This document shows, piece after piece, positions 22,744-33,466 of a DNA stretch of 64,000 nt. The notes under the pieces were generated by a model. That model worked only from the letters and a program-made list of their open reading frames with translations. It was not told the origin of the DNA and searched no databases. The translations under genes were made by a program, and so were the position numbers. Location of the stretch: assembly GCA_038373885.1 (NCBI GenBank), contig JAWZYV010014411.1, forward strand, positions 16,667 through 80,666, read 5' to 3'. The stretch comes from Cheiracanthium punctorium. Lineage: Eukaryota; Arthropoda; Arachnida; Araneae; Cheiracanthiidae. Each line of letters starts with the position of its first letter. Position 1 is the first letter of the stretch.

Positions 22744-23089
22744 AAGCATCAGGTCAATATTGTATGCTTGGACTCCTGTTTGTGAGGAAAAATTTTGATT
22801 GTAAAAGAAATTGGGGGGGGGGGGAGGGGACTTGACTAATTAATATTTCACATGTAGACATTTTTTTGGTTTGAAATTATAAAGTCAATGTCAAAAAGAA
22901 ATGTCAAAAGAGAATTTTTTAATGCTTTAACATAAGCATTAAAAAATTCTCTTTTGAGTTGTAATTTCAAACCAAAAAAATGTCTACATGTGAAATATTA
23001 ATTAGTCAAGTCCCCCCCCCAATTTCTTTTACAATCAATATTTTACCTCACAAATAGGAGTCCAAGCATACAATATTGACCTGATGCTT
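22744..23089. repeat. 346-bp near-perfect inverted repeat (fold-back)
   Basis: The left arm begins aagcatcaggtcaatattgt and the right arm ends acaatattgacctgatgctt. Arms are about 170-185 bp with few differences: a G/C homopolymer length change and a 16-base extra in the left arm near 22885-22900. They are separated by only about 6 bases near 22928. The young, long hairpin sits inside element B just before its right motif array. Confidence 0.9.
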
Positions 23090-23435
23090 ATAGGGCTGAT
23101 TGGAGAAACATGAAAACAATATTCAGAAATGTTGGAAACCAATATTGCTCAATGTCAAAAAATAATATTTAGGAATATCAGAAAAAGATATTCCTGGATA
23201 TCTGAAAACAATATTCAGAAATGTTGGAAACTAATATTGCTCAATGTCAAAAAATAATATTTACAAATATCAAAAAAAGATATTCCTGGATATCTGAAAA
23301 CAATATTCAGAAATGTTAAACTGATATCTCTGAATGTCAAAAAATAATATTCAGGAATATCATTTAGGGGGGGTCCATTTAATATTGCCCAATATTGTAA
23401 TTTTGATATTGGGCAATATCTCTGTGCTACCTGGG
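23090..23435. repeat. Right-end palindromic motif array of element B
   Basis: A unit of about 110-120 bp containing acaatattcagaaatgttgg and gaatatcagaaaaagatatt is repeated at least twice, followed by gatattgggcaatatc and the CCCAGG terminus. The same motifs occur at the left end. Confidence 0.75.
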
Positions 23436-24869
23436 ATTATTATAAGTGGCATTTTAATCTGTTGCTTATTTAAAAATTGAAATATTTTAACGCAGCTGAA
23501 AATGTTCTTCATTTTAAAAGCTGGATATATTTAAAATTTTCTATTTACTTTTTTATTTTTCGCATTTAATTATGTCGTAGGCATATATGTTTCCTAACAC
23601 ATGCATGTTGCGAGTATAGTGTTATTTTAACGTTGGATTACGTTCCTCCATAGTGTCCTATTCCTATATAAAGCAAAAAAATTTTCAACGTCTATGTAAA
23701 TTTTAATATGATACCATTTGAAAGCTAATGAGCGAAATATCCAAATTAACTCCCTCAACCAACCGGGGTATCTTTTACGGTAGTTAAACAGTGACGTCAT
23801 AAATTTTAAAAAATGCGTGAAAGTTGTAAACTCTGAAACTCTAATGTCCTGTCACAGTTTTAGCGATTCTAAATAGCTCCTCGAGAATACACAGTTTGAT
23901 GTTTTCAGTTGACAGAACTATGGAGGATTTATAAGATATCGCTATATTGGATACATGGATATTTAAATTGGCACCCCTTGAATATTTTCTACCACGGCGA
24001 GATGAAATGTTTTGCGGGGCTAAATACGCCAATCTTATAAAACTATGCAGAAATTAAATATGTATGGAGAGCTTCCTTAATAGCAACCATTGTGTGGAAT
24101 GAATCATGTTTATGGTAATGCGTAAATTGCAAAGAACGCCATAGAATAAAAAGGTCCCATTTGTGCCAAATAATGTAAGCTGTTTTTTTAAATTGAGCAT
24201 TAACGAGAAAGAAGCGAAGATAGATAGTATTAATATGCGTAATAGGTAGTATTAGTAGATTTGTAAGGATAATATGAATGAATCACGATGTACCACGTTA
24301 ATAAATATTTCATGAAATTAAAAGTGTTCCGTTTATCCTTTTTCAAGGGTTGTTTTACAATCAACTGAACGATAAGTAATTCTAATTTGTGTTGATATAT
24401 CCCTCAGTACTTTGAACAGAGGAGATAGATACTTGAACTTTTTTAAAAATGAAATTCTGTTTTGTTACATGCAGATATGATTTTAGTAAAATATTCGCTT
24501 CTTCCCGTATGAAGAGCGGGTGCGCAGATATTAAACAAACGGTTGTCCATTTCATGTAGTGTCTTAGGTATTTAATGCTAAAACGTGAACCTAAAAAACA
24601 GTATGATGTAGAAATAACACATTTTGTAAATCACGAGTTCTCTGCAAACCACTAAGCTTTTAACTTTTCTGATCGCGAATGACACTGACATAGTTTTTTG
24701 AGTCATTACATTGCAATGATGCCAAGTTAGTACTCATGATGCAAACTTTACATCAAGAGTCAAATAATTTTGATTTTATTTTACATTTCACATCACTGGA
24801 ATTAATTGGAATTACACATCTTAGGAAAAAATTTTTTTACTACCGTGCGAAGAACGGGCATGCAGCTAG

Positions 24870-26043
24870 TATTTAATGTAGCTGTTGCATGCCTGCATTA
24901 TTTAGTCAACTCATTACCTAGGCGAAACTGAATGAGTATTCTAGTCAGCAATAAGAACACAGACAAGAGTATATTTAACAATACTGTGGAACAATAAACT
25001 CAGTACTCAAAAAAACAGTACTGAAAAAATTTCAGAGAGCGTCCAAAAGGTGGGAAAGGCAGAATTTTAATTAAAAAAAAGACAGAAAGAAAGGCTGTAT
25101 AATTATCTTTTTTTGTTGACTAAAAGTGAACTCGAACAAACGGAGGAAGGGGTATCCAGATCCTTGGACCACCCACCTATGTCCTTTAGAAAATATATTC
25201 CTTACCAATAATGTTACATGTTAGTCGTTATTTGAAGAATGAAGCCAGAAATAAACAAAATAGAGAAAGTAAACTAAGTGCTAAAACAAGAGAACCGACT
25301 CGGGGTCTGATCAAGGGTGGATTAAAGGGACAGCATCGGAGGAGGCGACCGGCCCTCCCGAGAAAAAATATCAATGTAAATAATCCCAACCTACTTCCAT
25401 ATAATGGATATGCATGTGAATCTTCCATTCTAGTCTCCACTCACAAAATTGTATTAATCCGTCAGTGGGCCGGATAATTCATTAGGCTGTAGCCTATCTG
25501 ACTCGATCATTTCAGGGGCTTTTCAGTAACAAGTCGAATGAATTTCTGAAACAATAATAATATGTATTTTTTGAAACAATAATAATATATAGAATGTAAA
25601 TCATTTTTTTTATAACTGGGGAATCCACAAGTACAACAAATTATCTTATTAATCACGGAAATTAATCATGTTAAATATAAAAGATTTGATTTTGGCCGGT
25701 CGAAACCACAGGGCAAGACGCGAATGTCAGTACATTCGTTCAGATAAAATAATTAGAACCGAGAAGATCTTAGAACAAAGATAAGACGTTCGGAGTATCC
25801 GAGAAGCCATAACCCCAGGCAAACTGAAAACAAAGAGAATTTTCGGATACTCTTGATCCACAAAGAAACTCACAAATTACTTGATCACTATTATTATACC
25901 TTGCAAAAACATTTGAACGTAATACGATAATGAATGTTTTATCCGAATTTTTTATTATTTATTATATAGATTATTCTATTTAGAAAAGATACAAGCCTCT
26001 TATTAAGATTTTTTTAAACAAAATATTTTATATCATTTTAATT
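24870..26043. other. Non-coding remainder of the large insertion
   Basis: A GC-richer ORF region at 25211-25477 has no protein features. An inverted pair cggagtatccgagaag / tttcggatactcttg lies at 25793-25856. No supported gene or element. Confidence 0.35.
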
Positions 26044-26114
26044 GAGGGGGGGGGGAGTTCACATGTGAGTGTGAACCTCTCCCCCTCAAAATAAATAAAT
26101 AAGGATGCGTCACT
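26044..26114. repeat. GC-rich imperfect hairpin and hAT end near the right border
   Basis: gagg-G-run-gagttcacatgtgag is followed by its imperfect complement, gaacctctccccctc, ending 26088. The segment then ends with ggatgcgtcactg, a hAT-like right end (inward CAGTGACGCATCC), whose partner I could not find. Confidence 0.4.
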
Positions 26115-26182
26115 GAACATGGGGCCCCTTTGTAACATTTGCTACGGGCCCCGCGCTGTCTTAATCCGGCACTGCACCCAGA

Positions 26183-27655
26183 CCTTGCTTACCGTGCTAC
26201 GCCACCCCTGCTCAAAGCTTAGAATTAAAACAGATAAAATTTGTTCATATCAATCGCAGATAAACATGTTAACAATGTTCATAAAAACAAAAGCACTGAA
26301 GATCAATTTCATTAAATATGGATACTTTTAAGTAGCAACTTTTTTTTAAAGACATGAAAATTGAATTTAATTTATCATTTTTGGATTTTTCTTTAACCTT
26401 CATTTAATCTCGTCATTTTTAAGCATCTTTTATTTAGACCCTCCAAGGCGTAGCTTGAAAACGAACAAAAATATTTTTCTTCATATTATAGCTGTTTCAA
26501 TGACAAAATTAATGATGCGAAAATTATAAACGATACCTATATGTAAAAACAATTTATTCCTTTTTTATGTCGCAAAGAAGTTAACTCTTTGGCAGTGACT
26601 TGAAAACTGGCGACTCCCGTGAACTTTAATTATGTTGGGCCAGAAGTTAATTGATTCATTTTTAAATCATTACACACTATCAAAAGTACGAATTATCAAA
26701 CATTTAATGATTTTATTATCTATCAGATTAATGAGATAACGTAGGATTTGTGTATCATTCTTTTGAGAAGCGTAATAATTATCAATATCTAATAATTATT
26801 TATATCGTTAATTTTAAAAGTTGAAGCTGTATTAGTATAATTAGTAATACTAATTATTATTTAGTTTATTTCAAATTTTGGGGTAACAAAATATTTCTTG
26901 TGAATAGTATTTGGTTTATATATAAGGAAAACACAGGAATGATCGGCGTGTACCTGTTCTTCGTACGGAAAAGATCAAATACATGGATCATCCGGATTAA
27001 TTGTGACTTAACCCTGTCCGCAGAATCAAAATATTCGGATTTTCAAAAAGAACTTAAAAATGATCATATGAGTTCATATTAAAAAGAAATATTGCTAAAA
27101 CATTTAGTAATTCACTTATGGTTAAATAATTGGAGCAGATAAATAAAACCATGAAAATTAATGTGCACTTATGCATTTTAAGGGAAGAATTTAAATACGT
27201 ATCTAATAAACAATATCTAAATACATATGTACTTGCATAATACTATACAGTTTATACATTATCACAATTTAATGCAGTTTAAGTAATCTAAAAAATATTT
27301 TCATATGTGAAAGAATTATAATTAAAGAAAATCTAAATAAAACTTGCAAGCTTTGAAGTTGAATAAATTTCATGTGTTTACTTTTGTAAGCACAAAATCG
27401 AGGCATGAACCAAAAACAAAGACACATATAGTAAGAACAAGCAGGAAGCTGTTTTGGATCTAATATGGAAATCTTTTATCTGGCTCATAGCAACAATTAG
27501 GCGACAAAATAGAGGTTGAGAAAAATTGATTTAAATATTTGCACCAGTCGACTCTGGAAATGGATTCTCTTATTAATATATCCCTTTAACTCCCCCCCCC
27601 GTGTTTGTGTTCTGTCAAGCCTAAATGAGGGGCATCTACCTATAGGGGGGGGGGG
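26183..27655. other. AT-rich stretch, no gene seen
   Basis: A hAT-like right end, tacgccacccctg, lies at 26199-26211 without a visible partner. Short ORFs (for example 26900-27082) show no features. Uncertain whether host or decayed TE. Confidence 0.35.
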
Positions 27656-27659
27656 CTTG

Positions 27660-27812
27660 GGCAGAGGACTTTTTAAGGGAGTCTAACGCATATTCGCGTA
27701 ACATCTGGAGAATAGAGTTTTGGGCGATTTTCTGTCGATCTAGTAGTCTAACTAGATCGACAGCCACGCGAGGCGAGAGAATTCCGAACCTGCACACTAA
27801 GACGCTTCCCAG
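27660..27812 (-). mobile_element. tRNA-derived SINE, diverged copy
   Basis: On the minus strand a B-box-like ggttcggaattc lies in the head, followed by a body shared with the copy at 34510-34666: the phrases ctgtcgatct, tctccaga and acgc-tta-ac in the same order. The A box is lost. A perfect 13-bp hairpin, ctgtcgatctagt/actagatcgacag (27732-27763, loop agtcta), has grown at the head-body junction. Confidence 0.5.
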
Positions 27813-28369
27813 TGCTCAGATTTTTATAAATTCGGCCATTCGTTGGCATGATTGAATAGAAAAGAAAGACTGGAACTACTATATATTCACACTTCAATAT
27901 ATCCACTGCTTTTTCTTTTTAATGCTTTCTACTGGGATCAAATTTCATCATGCCGTTATTCATTTTAACGAAAACTATACTCTCGTTACAAAAACTGCCC
28001 AGAATACAGATGTAGGTTTAAATGACATTAAATTATGTAAAGTATCGGTATCGGCTATTTCTGAAAATGAATTTATAAGTAAAGTATCGGTATCGGTCAT
28101 CGTCGAAAATGTGGTATCGGTCGATCCCTACAATTTTATGATAATTTGTAAAATTTTTTATTTGGCTCTTACGAATGTATGGCTCAAATTCTTATCTACT
28201 CAAACCACAAAAAATAATGCTTCAACATTATTTTAATCCATTAATCTTTAGTATTGCTTACAAAGTTAATAAGATTTTGATAAAAATTTACTTAAGTTAT
28301 AGAGTACAGTTTAAGGGGAAAAAATACTAACTTGCAATTTTCGTTGTTGTTTTCTTTATTGAATTCATG
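27813..28369. other. Non-coding stretch with lone hAT end
   Basis: The phrase ggtatcggt occurs three times at 28045-28120 and the piece ends tcggtcgatcccta (28130), a hAT-like right terminus reading inward TAGGGATCGACCGA; left end not found. The 104-codon ORF across it appears to be a by-product. Confidence 0.4.
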
Positions 28370-29756
28370 TTTAAAATGGATAAAAGGAAGGGTTACTGGA
28401 ATTCTAGTCATTCTTCAAGGATTTGCCCGTCGATGGTGTTGACACTATGTCAGTACTGCCCTTTGCAATACCGGTGGTTAAAAAAGTTACGTAGGGCTGC
28501 CGATAATAAGTAGCTTGAACAGAATGGTTGAAAGATTTGAAAAAAAACAGGAACTTTTGGTATCCAATGAACCAGGCCAAGTACATACAGGTATCAAGCA
28601 ACAACAAGCTAAGGAAATTGCACCTGCCGTTATGGATCAGCCGGCAACTAATATGCAGGGTACGAGCAGTGTATGCTCAGTATCACGAAAAACAGACATC
28701 CTGTTATCGGTGCAGAAGATATTGCATAAAATCCTGAAACTTTATCCCTATAAGATAAAATACATTCAAGAATTGCTCCCAGGGGATAGACAAACCCAAT
28801 TTAATTTAGCTTTGGAATTTTTGGCTCGATTGGAAGTGAATGACGAATGGCCTAGGCAAATATTATGGAGCAATGAAGCACACTTCCATGTGCACGGTAA
28901 TATCAACACACACATCTTCCGTATTTGGGCTGATATAAATCCACAACAAGTTAGTCTACAGATCCCTTATCCCTTTGCATTTGCCGAAAGACAGTTTGGT
29001 GTGGTTTTCATTGCTTTTATCATCAGCCCTTACTTTTATAAAGTTCAAAGTCCATGTGGACTAGTGACTTATTCTGTCAAGTCCAATAAATATACTGATA
29101 TACTTGAGAACTTTGTGATATCTCAACTGCAGAAAAGAAATTGAATTGATTGGACCATTTTCATGCAAGATGGTGCACCGCCGCAGATCAGATGATGTCC
29201 TGCACATTTCACAGATGCTAGTATAATTAGTAGTACATTTCCCATGACTTGGTCTCTGAGGTCCCTCGCTATGAATCCTTGCGATTTCTGTATGTGGGGG
29301 ATACTTGAAAAGCGATGTGTATCAAGGACATGTTTCTGACATTTCTACCTTTAAAGATCGAATAACATTACAAATCAGACGAATAAATGCTGATATGCTG
29401 CAAGTCACTGTCGAAAATGTTGTGTACTGCATGTAGTTATTGGAACATCAGGATGGTGGTCACATTGAGTCACATTTGTAAGCTGCCGTAATAAATACTT
29501 TTCATTGTTATTTAGTGTGTTGTTATTTACTGTTTCCATTGGCAATTAAGTATAATTTTTTTTTACACATATTTTTCACTTGCAGCACCAGAATTTTCCC
29601 TATCAGAATATTTTTGTTACTATTATTTTCTTCTTTACAAATCGAAACCACATACTTTAGTGTATGGTGGCTACATTTTGTTCTATTCCATCCAATACAT
29701 AACACACTACAGGGCTTTGAAAACCTCCTGCTTCCTGTTATTTCTTGAACACCCTG
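28370..29756 (+). mobile_element. mariner/Tc1-type element with dead transposase, 5' end eroded
   Basis: The right end reads inward CAGGGTGTTCAAGAAATAAC and is followed by TA. The left terminus is not recognisable. The interior holds a long transposase remnant. The element lies directly before a Tc1-like fragment at 29771. Confidence 0.65.
28515..29481 (+). pseudogene. Mariner-type DDE transposase pseudogene (HTH + DDE_3, insect/spider type)
   Basis: The frame open from 28515 to 29144 matches a common arthropod mariner-like transposase. Residues about 40-75 hold the second helix-turn-helix region (TNMQGTSSV...SVQKILHKIL), then YPYKIKYIQEL, LEFLAR and ILWSNEAHFHVHG, where the first catalytic Asp of the usual W(S/T)DEAHF is Asn. 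After a TGA (29142-29144) the same frame continues with IFMQDGAPP, keeping the second Asp. The usual SPDLNPCDF is AMNPCDF, so the third acidic residue is lost. Further stops follow, and the C-terminal HQDGGHIE-like end is shifted in frame before 29481. It cannot be active. An upstream N-terminal part (from about 28379) is recognisable only in pieces (LKKLRRA). Confidence 0.85.
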
Positions 29757-29770
29757 TAATTATTTTTATA

Positions 29771-29945
29771 TACACTACTGGACATTAAGATTGTTACACC
29801 AAGAAGGCGACATGGTACAGATGTAAAATTTAAACGCCAGGAAAACGATGCTGTGATATGCAAATGATTAGCTTTCCAGCGCATTCAAAACAGGCGCTGT
29901 TAGCGACACATATAATTTGTTTAAATGAGGAAATTATACAGCCAG
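29771..29945 (+). mobile_element. Tc1-like element, 5' fragment
   Basis: Starts TACACTACTGGACATTAAGA, then gttacaccaagaag, gctgtgatatgcaaatgatt and gcgctgttagcgac. This order matches the 5' untranslated part of a widespread insect Tc1-like element as I remember it. Truncated before any coding region. Confidence 0.5.
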
Positions 29946-31270
29946 TTTCAGTGGCACTGACTACCTGGGTGCTCAGGGGCTCAAGCACCCACTGGAAAAA
30001 TATTGTGGGTGCTTGATTTGTAGAAAAAAATATGAAATTCAGAAAACTAGTTTTTTGGTTTCAGAAAAATAATCACTTAAAAATCTAGTTCACTTATTGC
30101 TATATAAAATTATTCTCGAGGAGGGAAAATAATCGTGAATGATGGGGAAAAAAAAATTCTTTCGTTTATAAAATGAAACGAAATTCACCCTTTCTTGGTT
30201 TTGTCCTCAAGAAAAATTTCATGAGTGCTCAGTGCTTACATGATTCTAAAATAAAATTTTACTTCATGCTTGCCTTCATCTATACGGATGCCCCATTAAT
30301 AAACTTGATGGATGTTGTGCTCTTTGGATTATTCCATAAAAGTGGCTGTCAAATGTTTAAGATATTGAGTAAACACAGTACACAGACAATATACATAAGT
30401 TGAATTGGAGCAGAAGAGCTATGGTAACGGATTTTCGTGTGAGTAACTCTTCAGAACTCGAACACCCACAGAAGACTTTTTTGAGCACTCAGTTTACACT
30501 GTTGAAGACTAAAATTTAGTAATTTGTCTCTCTGTATGTGGGTGTTATCGCAGATACCTACAAAAATTAATATAGGTGCTCAACGTCTCTCTAATTCCTT
30601 TATTTGAGAATAAAATTTAACGGTTCTCAAGCTTTGTTTTTAGTGGATGCCTCTAAGACTTATTATAAGGACGAATCAATTTATGCTTACTGAATGCTTG
30701 GATTTTTTGAAACTAAATTTCGGATAGTTTAGCTGAATCATTTCAATAAAAGGGCTTCTGAGCATTCACAGAAAAATTAGGATGGTGTATTAAAAAACAG
30801 AAAGAAAACGGAAGGAAAATCAGAAAAAGTAAATAAACGCTGGTAAAATAATTGGTATAAATAATGAGGTTTATTGCTTTCTATTTTCAAGGAACTGCTG
30901 TTGTACAGTGATGAGAATCAGCATTTGATTTTTATGCTATTGAAAATCTGAGTCTGGACAAGTTCAGTCACTGCAGATTATTCAGAAGGCACTCTGGAGT
31001 AAAAAGGAAGTTTGCAGAGACTCGATAGTTCAAGATTTGTGGAGAATTATTTCAAATGAAGAAATGCATATGGCACGACTTCCCGCCTGAGATAACCGTC
31101 TGAGTTGATATTGAGATAGGATGGAATTTTGATTCTGTCTACATTTTTGTTCAATAGTGTTCTGTTAGTAAACACGTAACCCTAGTAGCAATAACTGCTT
31201 GTTTTCTGCATGGACGTTCATCCACTCATTGCTAACTCATCGACTCATCGAATTAAGACATCGGCAAGAG
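29946..31270. other. Non-coding stretch up to the Gypsy element
   Basis: Contains gggtgctcaggggctcaagcaccc (29966-29992), a small hairpin, and further gtgctca/gagcac phrases up to 30590 that suggest a degraded MITE. No gene supported. The last 5 bases (aagag, 31266-31270) are the Gypsy target duplication. Confidence 0.4.
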
Positions 31271-31554
31271 TGTTGGGGTCTGACATCGCCGCAGTAATCT
31301 CCTGCATCCGGAAACTAGCGCGTTACGGCGCGGAAGGCGATAACTGTCAACCGCGCAGGAGGAAGAAGAAGATTACGCTTCCACTCGCAGTTGGTGTGCA
31401 TGTAGGATGGCTTAGCTCCAGCGACCAAATGTGGCATGCTTAATTTTTTATCGTTCAGAGTGTAACGTAAATTCGTCGAAGTTTTAAAATAATTATGGTT
31501 TAAGTGTTGATATGTGTTTAATTATTTAATAATTTTGTATTAGCAACCTTCTAA
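31271..31554 (+). repeat. Gypsy 5' LTR
   Basis: A 284-bp copy matches the 3' LTR at 56207 (phrases tctgacatcgccgcag, ctgtcaaccgcgcagg, cttccactcgcagttg, gacca aatgtggcatgc, gtattagcaaccttcta). The end was set by the primer-binding site that follows and by the 5-bp target duplication. It differs from the 3' copy by point changes, a short gttacggc insertion and the nested element. Confidence 0.95.
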
Positions 31555-31556
31555 AC

Positions 31557-31572
31557 TGGTGACCCGTGTGAA
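31557..31572 (+). promoter_or_regulatory. Probable tRNA primer-binding site
   Basis: TGGTGACCCGTGTGAA begins two bases after the LTR, the expected place for reverse-transcription priming; TGG-starting sites match the CCA end of tRNAs. Which tRNA is not assigned. Confidence 0.55.
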
Positions 31573-31620
31573 AAGGAAACTCAACCCCGTGCAGTAATGT
31601 AATCTCAGTGCATCTGTTCC

Positions 31621-31713
31621 AAGAACGTATATAAGTGGATTTTGAATGCTCAAGAACGTATATAAGTGGATTTTGAATGCTCAAGAACGTATATAAGTGG
31701 ATTTTGAATGCTC
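31621..31713 (+). repeat. Three exact 31-bp tandem repeats in the Gypsy leader
   Basis: The unit is aagaacgtatataagtggat followed by tttgaatgctc; copies at 31621-31651, 31652-31682 and 31683-31713 are identical. Each carries tatataag, a TATA-like string. Identity suggests recent replication slippage after insertion or in the parent. Confidence 0.95.
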
Positions 31714-32245
31714 AAGCCGATATATTTTTCATCGGTATATTTCGTGTGGTAAAAAAACCGCAGTGTGTTGTCGACGTGAAATAAGTTATGCGAACCACGT
31801 GAACTGAATCAAGCTATGTGTGTTCTGAGTTGTGCTTTTGTGAGTTATGTGAGCAGCTAAAATCATCATATTGAAATATCTGTGCACTTGTTCCCGATGT
31901 TATTTATGTGGTGACGGTAATAAGCATCCGGCTGCATATTGGTGTGCTCTTCTGTGTTTATGTATTGCGCAAAGCGTGAAGTCTGCCCCGGTAAGTGTTT
32001 TACACACTTTTTTTCATGTTGCGTTTAGATTCCTGTGTGTGACAGCCTTACTTTTACATATTATTTGTATACATTGGTTGAGGTATTGCATTATTATATT
32101 ACTAGTTGTCATAAATCGTGTGTTAATATTTTAGATGTGTAGAATATATTTTCCCCTCATTGCTAGTGTTAATTAATTTTTTTTATATGTCTTAGCTGTA
32201 TTATAATTTAGTATTAGTGATATAACGTGTTATTATTAGGTAAAT
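31714..32245 (+). other. Gypsy leader / 5' untranslated region
   Basis: No recognised domain. An 87-codon ORF (31871-32134) is cysteine-rich but unlike Gag. A donor-like ccccg|gtaagtg (31988-31995) and an acceptor-like aaatatgcag (32242-32251) raise the possibility of leader splicing; unproven. Confidence 0.4.
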
Positions 32246-32349
32246 ATGCAGAACGAGGCTGTAGTTAATGCTGGACCTCTCCCCCTCAGGATAACCCTTA
32301 TGCCGCGATTAAAACACGTTTAATCAACCAATATGCTGTTAGTGAGGAC
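32246..32349 (+). pseudogene. Gypsy gag, N-proximal fragment
   Basis: An ATG (32246) opens a short frame; after a frameshift in the C-run near 32280-32286 the sequence reads DNPYAAIKTRLINQY, the usual arthropod Gypsy Gag stretch (NPY..LK..LI..). The continuation (RELVSGMQLGDKK) lies at 35383 after a composite insertion. Gag forms the cytoplasmic particle that packages element RNA. Confidence 0.65.
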
Positions 32350-33466
32350 CAGGGGCGGATCCAGTGAGACCATCTGGGGGGGGGGGGCTCCGTTTTTCAT
32401 TAGGGTGATACATTCATTTCGCAATACTTTTTCTCCCAATGTATAATTAGACATGGTATATCACAACTAAATAAGTATGTTGTCTGCTGCAAGAACCGTC
32501 GAAAGAAAAGTCGGATGGGTGGGCAGAGTTATCGTGCGCCCTATACCGATCAAGTTAAGGCCGATGCCCAGAGTCATAAGCCGCGTGTTTTATGCGTTTC
32601 AATGGACGACGGGACTGGCACGGGAAAAAGATGTTCCGTTGCTCTCTCCATTGTGTGGGGGGGACAGGGTTTTCAGTTTAACACATTAATCTTTTGTTGG
32701 TAGATCCCGACTGATCATTAAAAGTCGTAAATTTCGCCAGAAAAATGCCGCCTTAACCCCTGTAGTGACGAGAAGACGTGGCTAATCAGCAACGACCTTT
32801 ATTCATGTTGTTGTTCGCGGGCCCTACCCATTAACATTTTAGTGTGTACAGAGTATAATTGCTGAATGCATTATTGAACCCATTTCACAGCCACCGTGCA
32901 ATATACAGTGTTCACAGCATATATTTTCGCATTTTAGTATTGCAATAAGTTTTCCAGATTAAGTAATTCCCATCCTTTTTTGTGAGGACTGTAGTAAACC
33001 AACCTCAATTGCTATTTACAACTATTATCACTATTACCTTCTATTTACAGTTTGAGCTTTCTTTTTTAAAACCAGACCAGCTGTACATTGCCAGGTACTC
33101 GCTTTGTCTGATGTCTTAGAATATGTTTTACTTTTATAATGAGGATTTGTACCCATACGTCTGGGTGGTGTGGACAACTTATGAGAGCAGTTGAACGAAT
33201 GAAAGTTGTTCAAATTGCGGAAGGTTGGATTGTTCGTCTATGCTTCAGCATCACTTAAGGCCGAGGCTGATTGCCGCTGCGTCTCACGTGACTGCAGTGG
33301 GTAAGAGGGTATTCTCATCGCGAATTTTACGAATTTTTAATGGCAATTCGGGGTTTACCTATAAAAGATTTCTACACTATACCGCAAATTCCGTCCCCTA
33401 TAAAATGGAGAGAGCAACGGAAGATTTTTTTTTCTCCGTATCAGTGTGCCGTCGTCCATTCAAATA

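Larger units (their letters stand above)
15811..23435 (+). mobile_element. Element B: 7.6-kb CCCAG-ended transposon with THAP-like exons
   Basis: The left end is CCCAGGTAGCACAAAGATAT and the right end, inward, CCCAGGTAGCACAGAGATAT. Both sides contain many copies of gaatatc/gatattc-type palindromic motifs (15825-15930 and 23100-23420). The flanks are attattatt and attattata, so a short duplication cannot be read uniquely. It carries plus-strand exon candidates with good splice sites (16345, 19261, 20961) and a poly(A) signal at 21129. Nested inside are hAT, Tigger and another MITE. The TIR resembles those of 41166 and 54802, which have clean 2-bp duplications. Confidence 0.7.
13880..24869 (+). 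mobile_element. Helitron-like element split by Tigger and element B
   Basis: The segment 15005-15810 shares an ordered set of phrases with the Helitron at 62353 (ataaaag, caaatttgg, a cggcgaaa/catcgg block, gatttttggaatttttt, ctgtttcg, gtcgcat). The 3' end at 24840-24869 has the hairpin ccgtgcgaagaacggg followed by catgcagCTAG|T, the classic Helitron terminus; a second similar hairpin, cccgtatgaagagcggg, lies at 24506-24522. A 5' start near 13890 is interrupted by the Tigger at 13908. Pieces are 13880-13907, 15005-15810 and 23436-24869. Joining them into one element is inference from order and orientation. No Rep/helicase coding seen, so non-autonomous. Confidence 0.5.
3354..26174. mobile_element. 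22.8-kb insertion with hAT-type ends (shell of a large nested block)
   Basis: The left end CAGTGCCGGATTAA (3354) and the inverted right end (inward from 26174, the same 14 bases) are flanked by identical cacccaga at 3346-3353 and 26175-26182. Both termini also carry a subterminal gtagcaaatg-ttac motif and GGGGCC blocks, in different order. hAT elements make 8-bp duplications, so the simplest reading is one insertion later expanded by nested elements (A at 4914, a Helitron from about 13.9 kb to 24869, element B at 15811, several MITEs). I see no hAT transposase inside, so the original element was probably a MITE or small derivative. An 8-bp match plus matching ends is strong but is still one observation. 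Confidence 0.65.

Noticed and set aside
25211..25477. 88-codon ORF in a GC-richer patch
   Set aside because: No domain features, both strands open, resembles MITE-like GC-rich debris.
29946..30600. MITE built on gtgctca/tgagcac phrases
   Set aside because: Repeated phrases are present but no terminal repeat pair or duplication could be found.
32477..32703. ORFs of 62-70 codons in two frames
   Set aside because: Overlapping frames without motif inside the composite insertion; probably old TE sequence.
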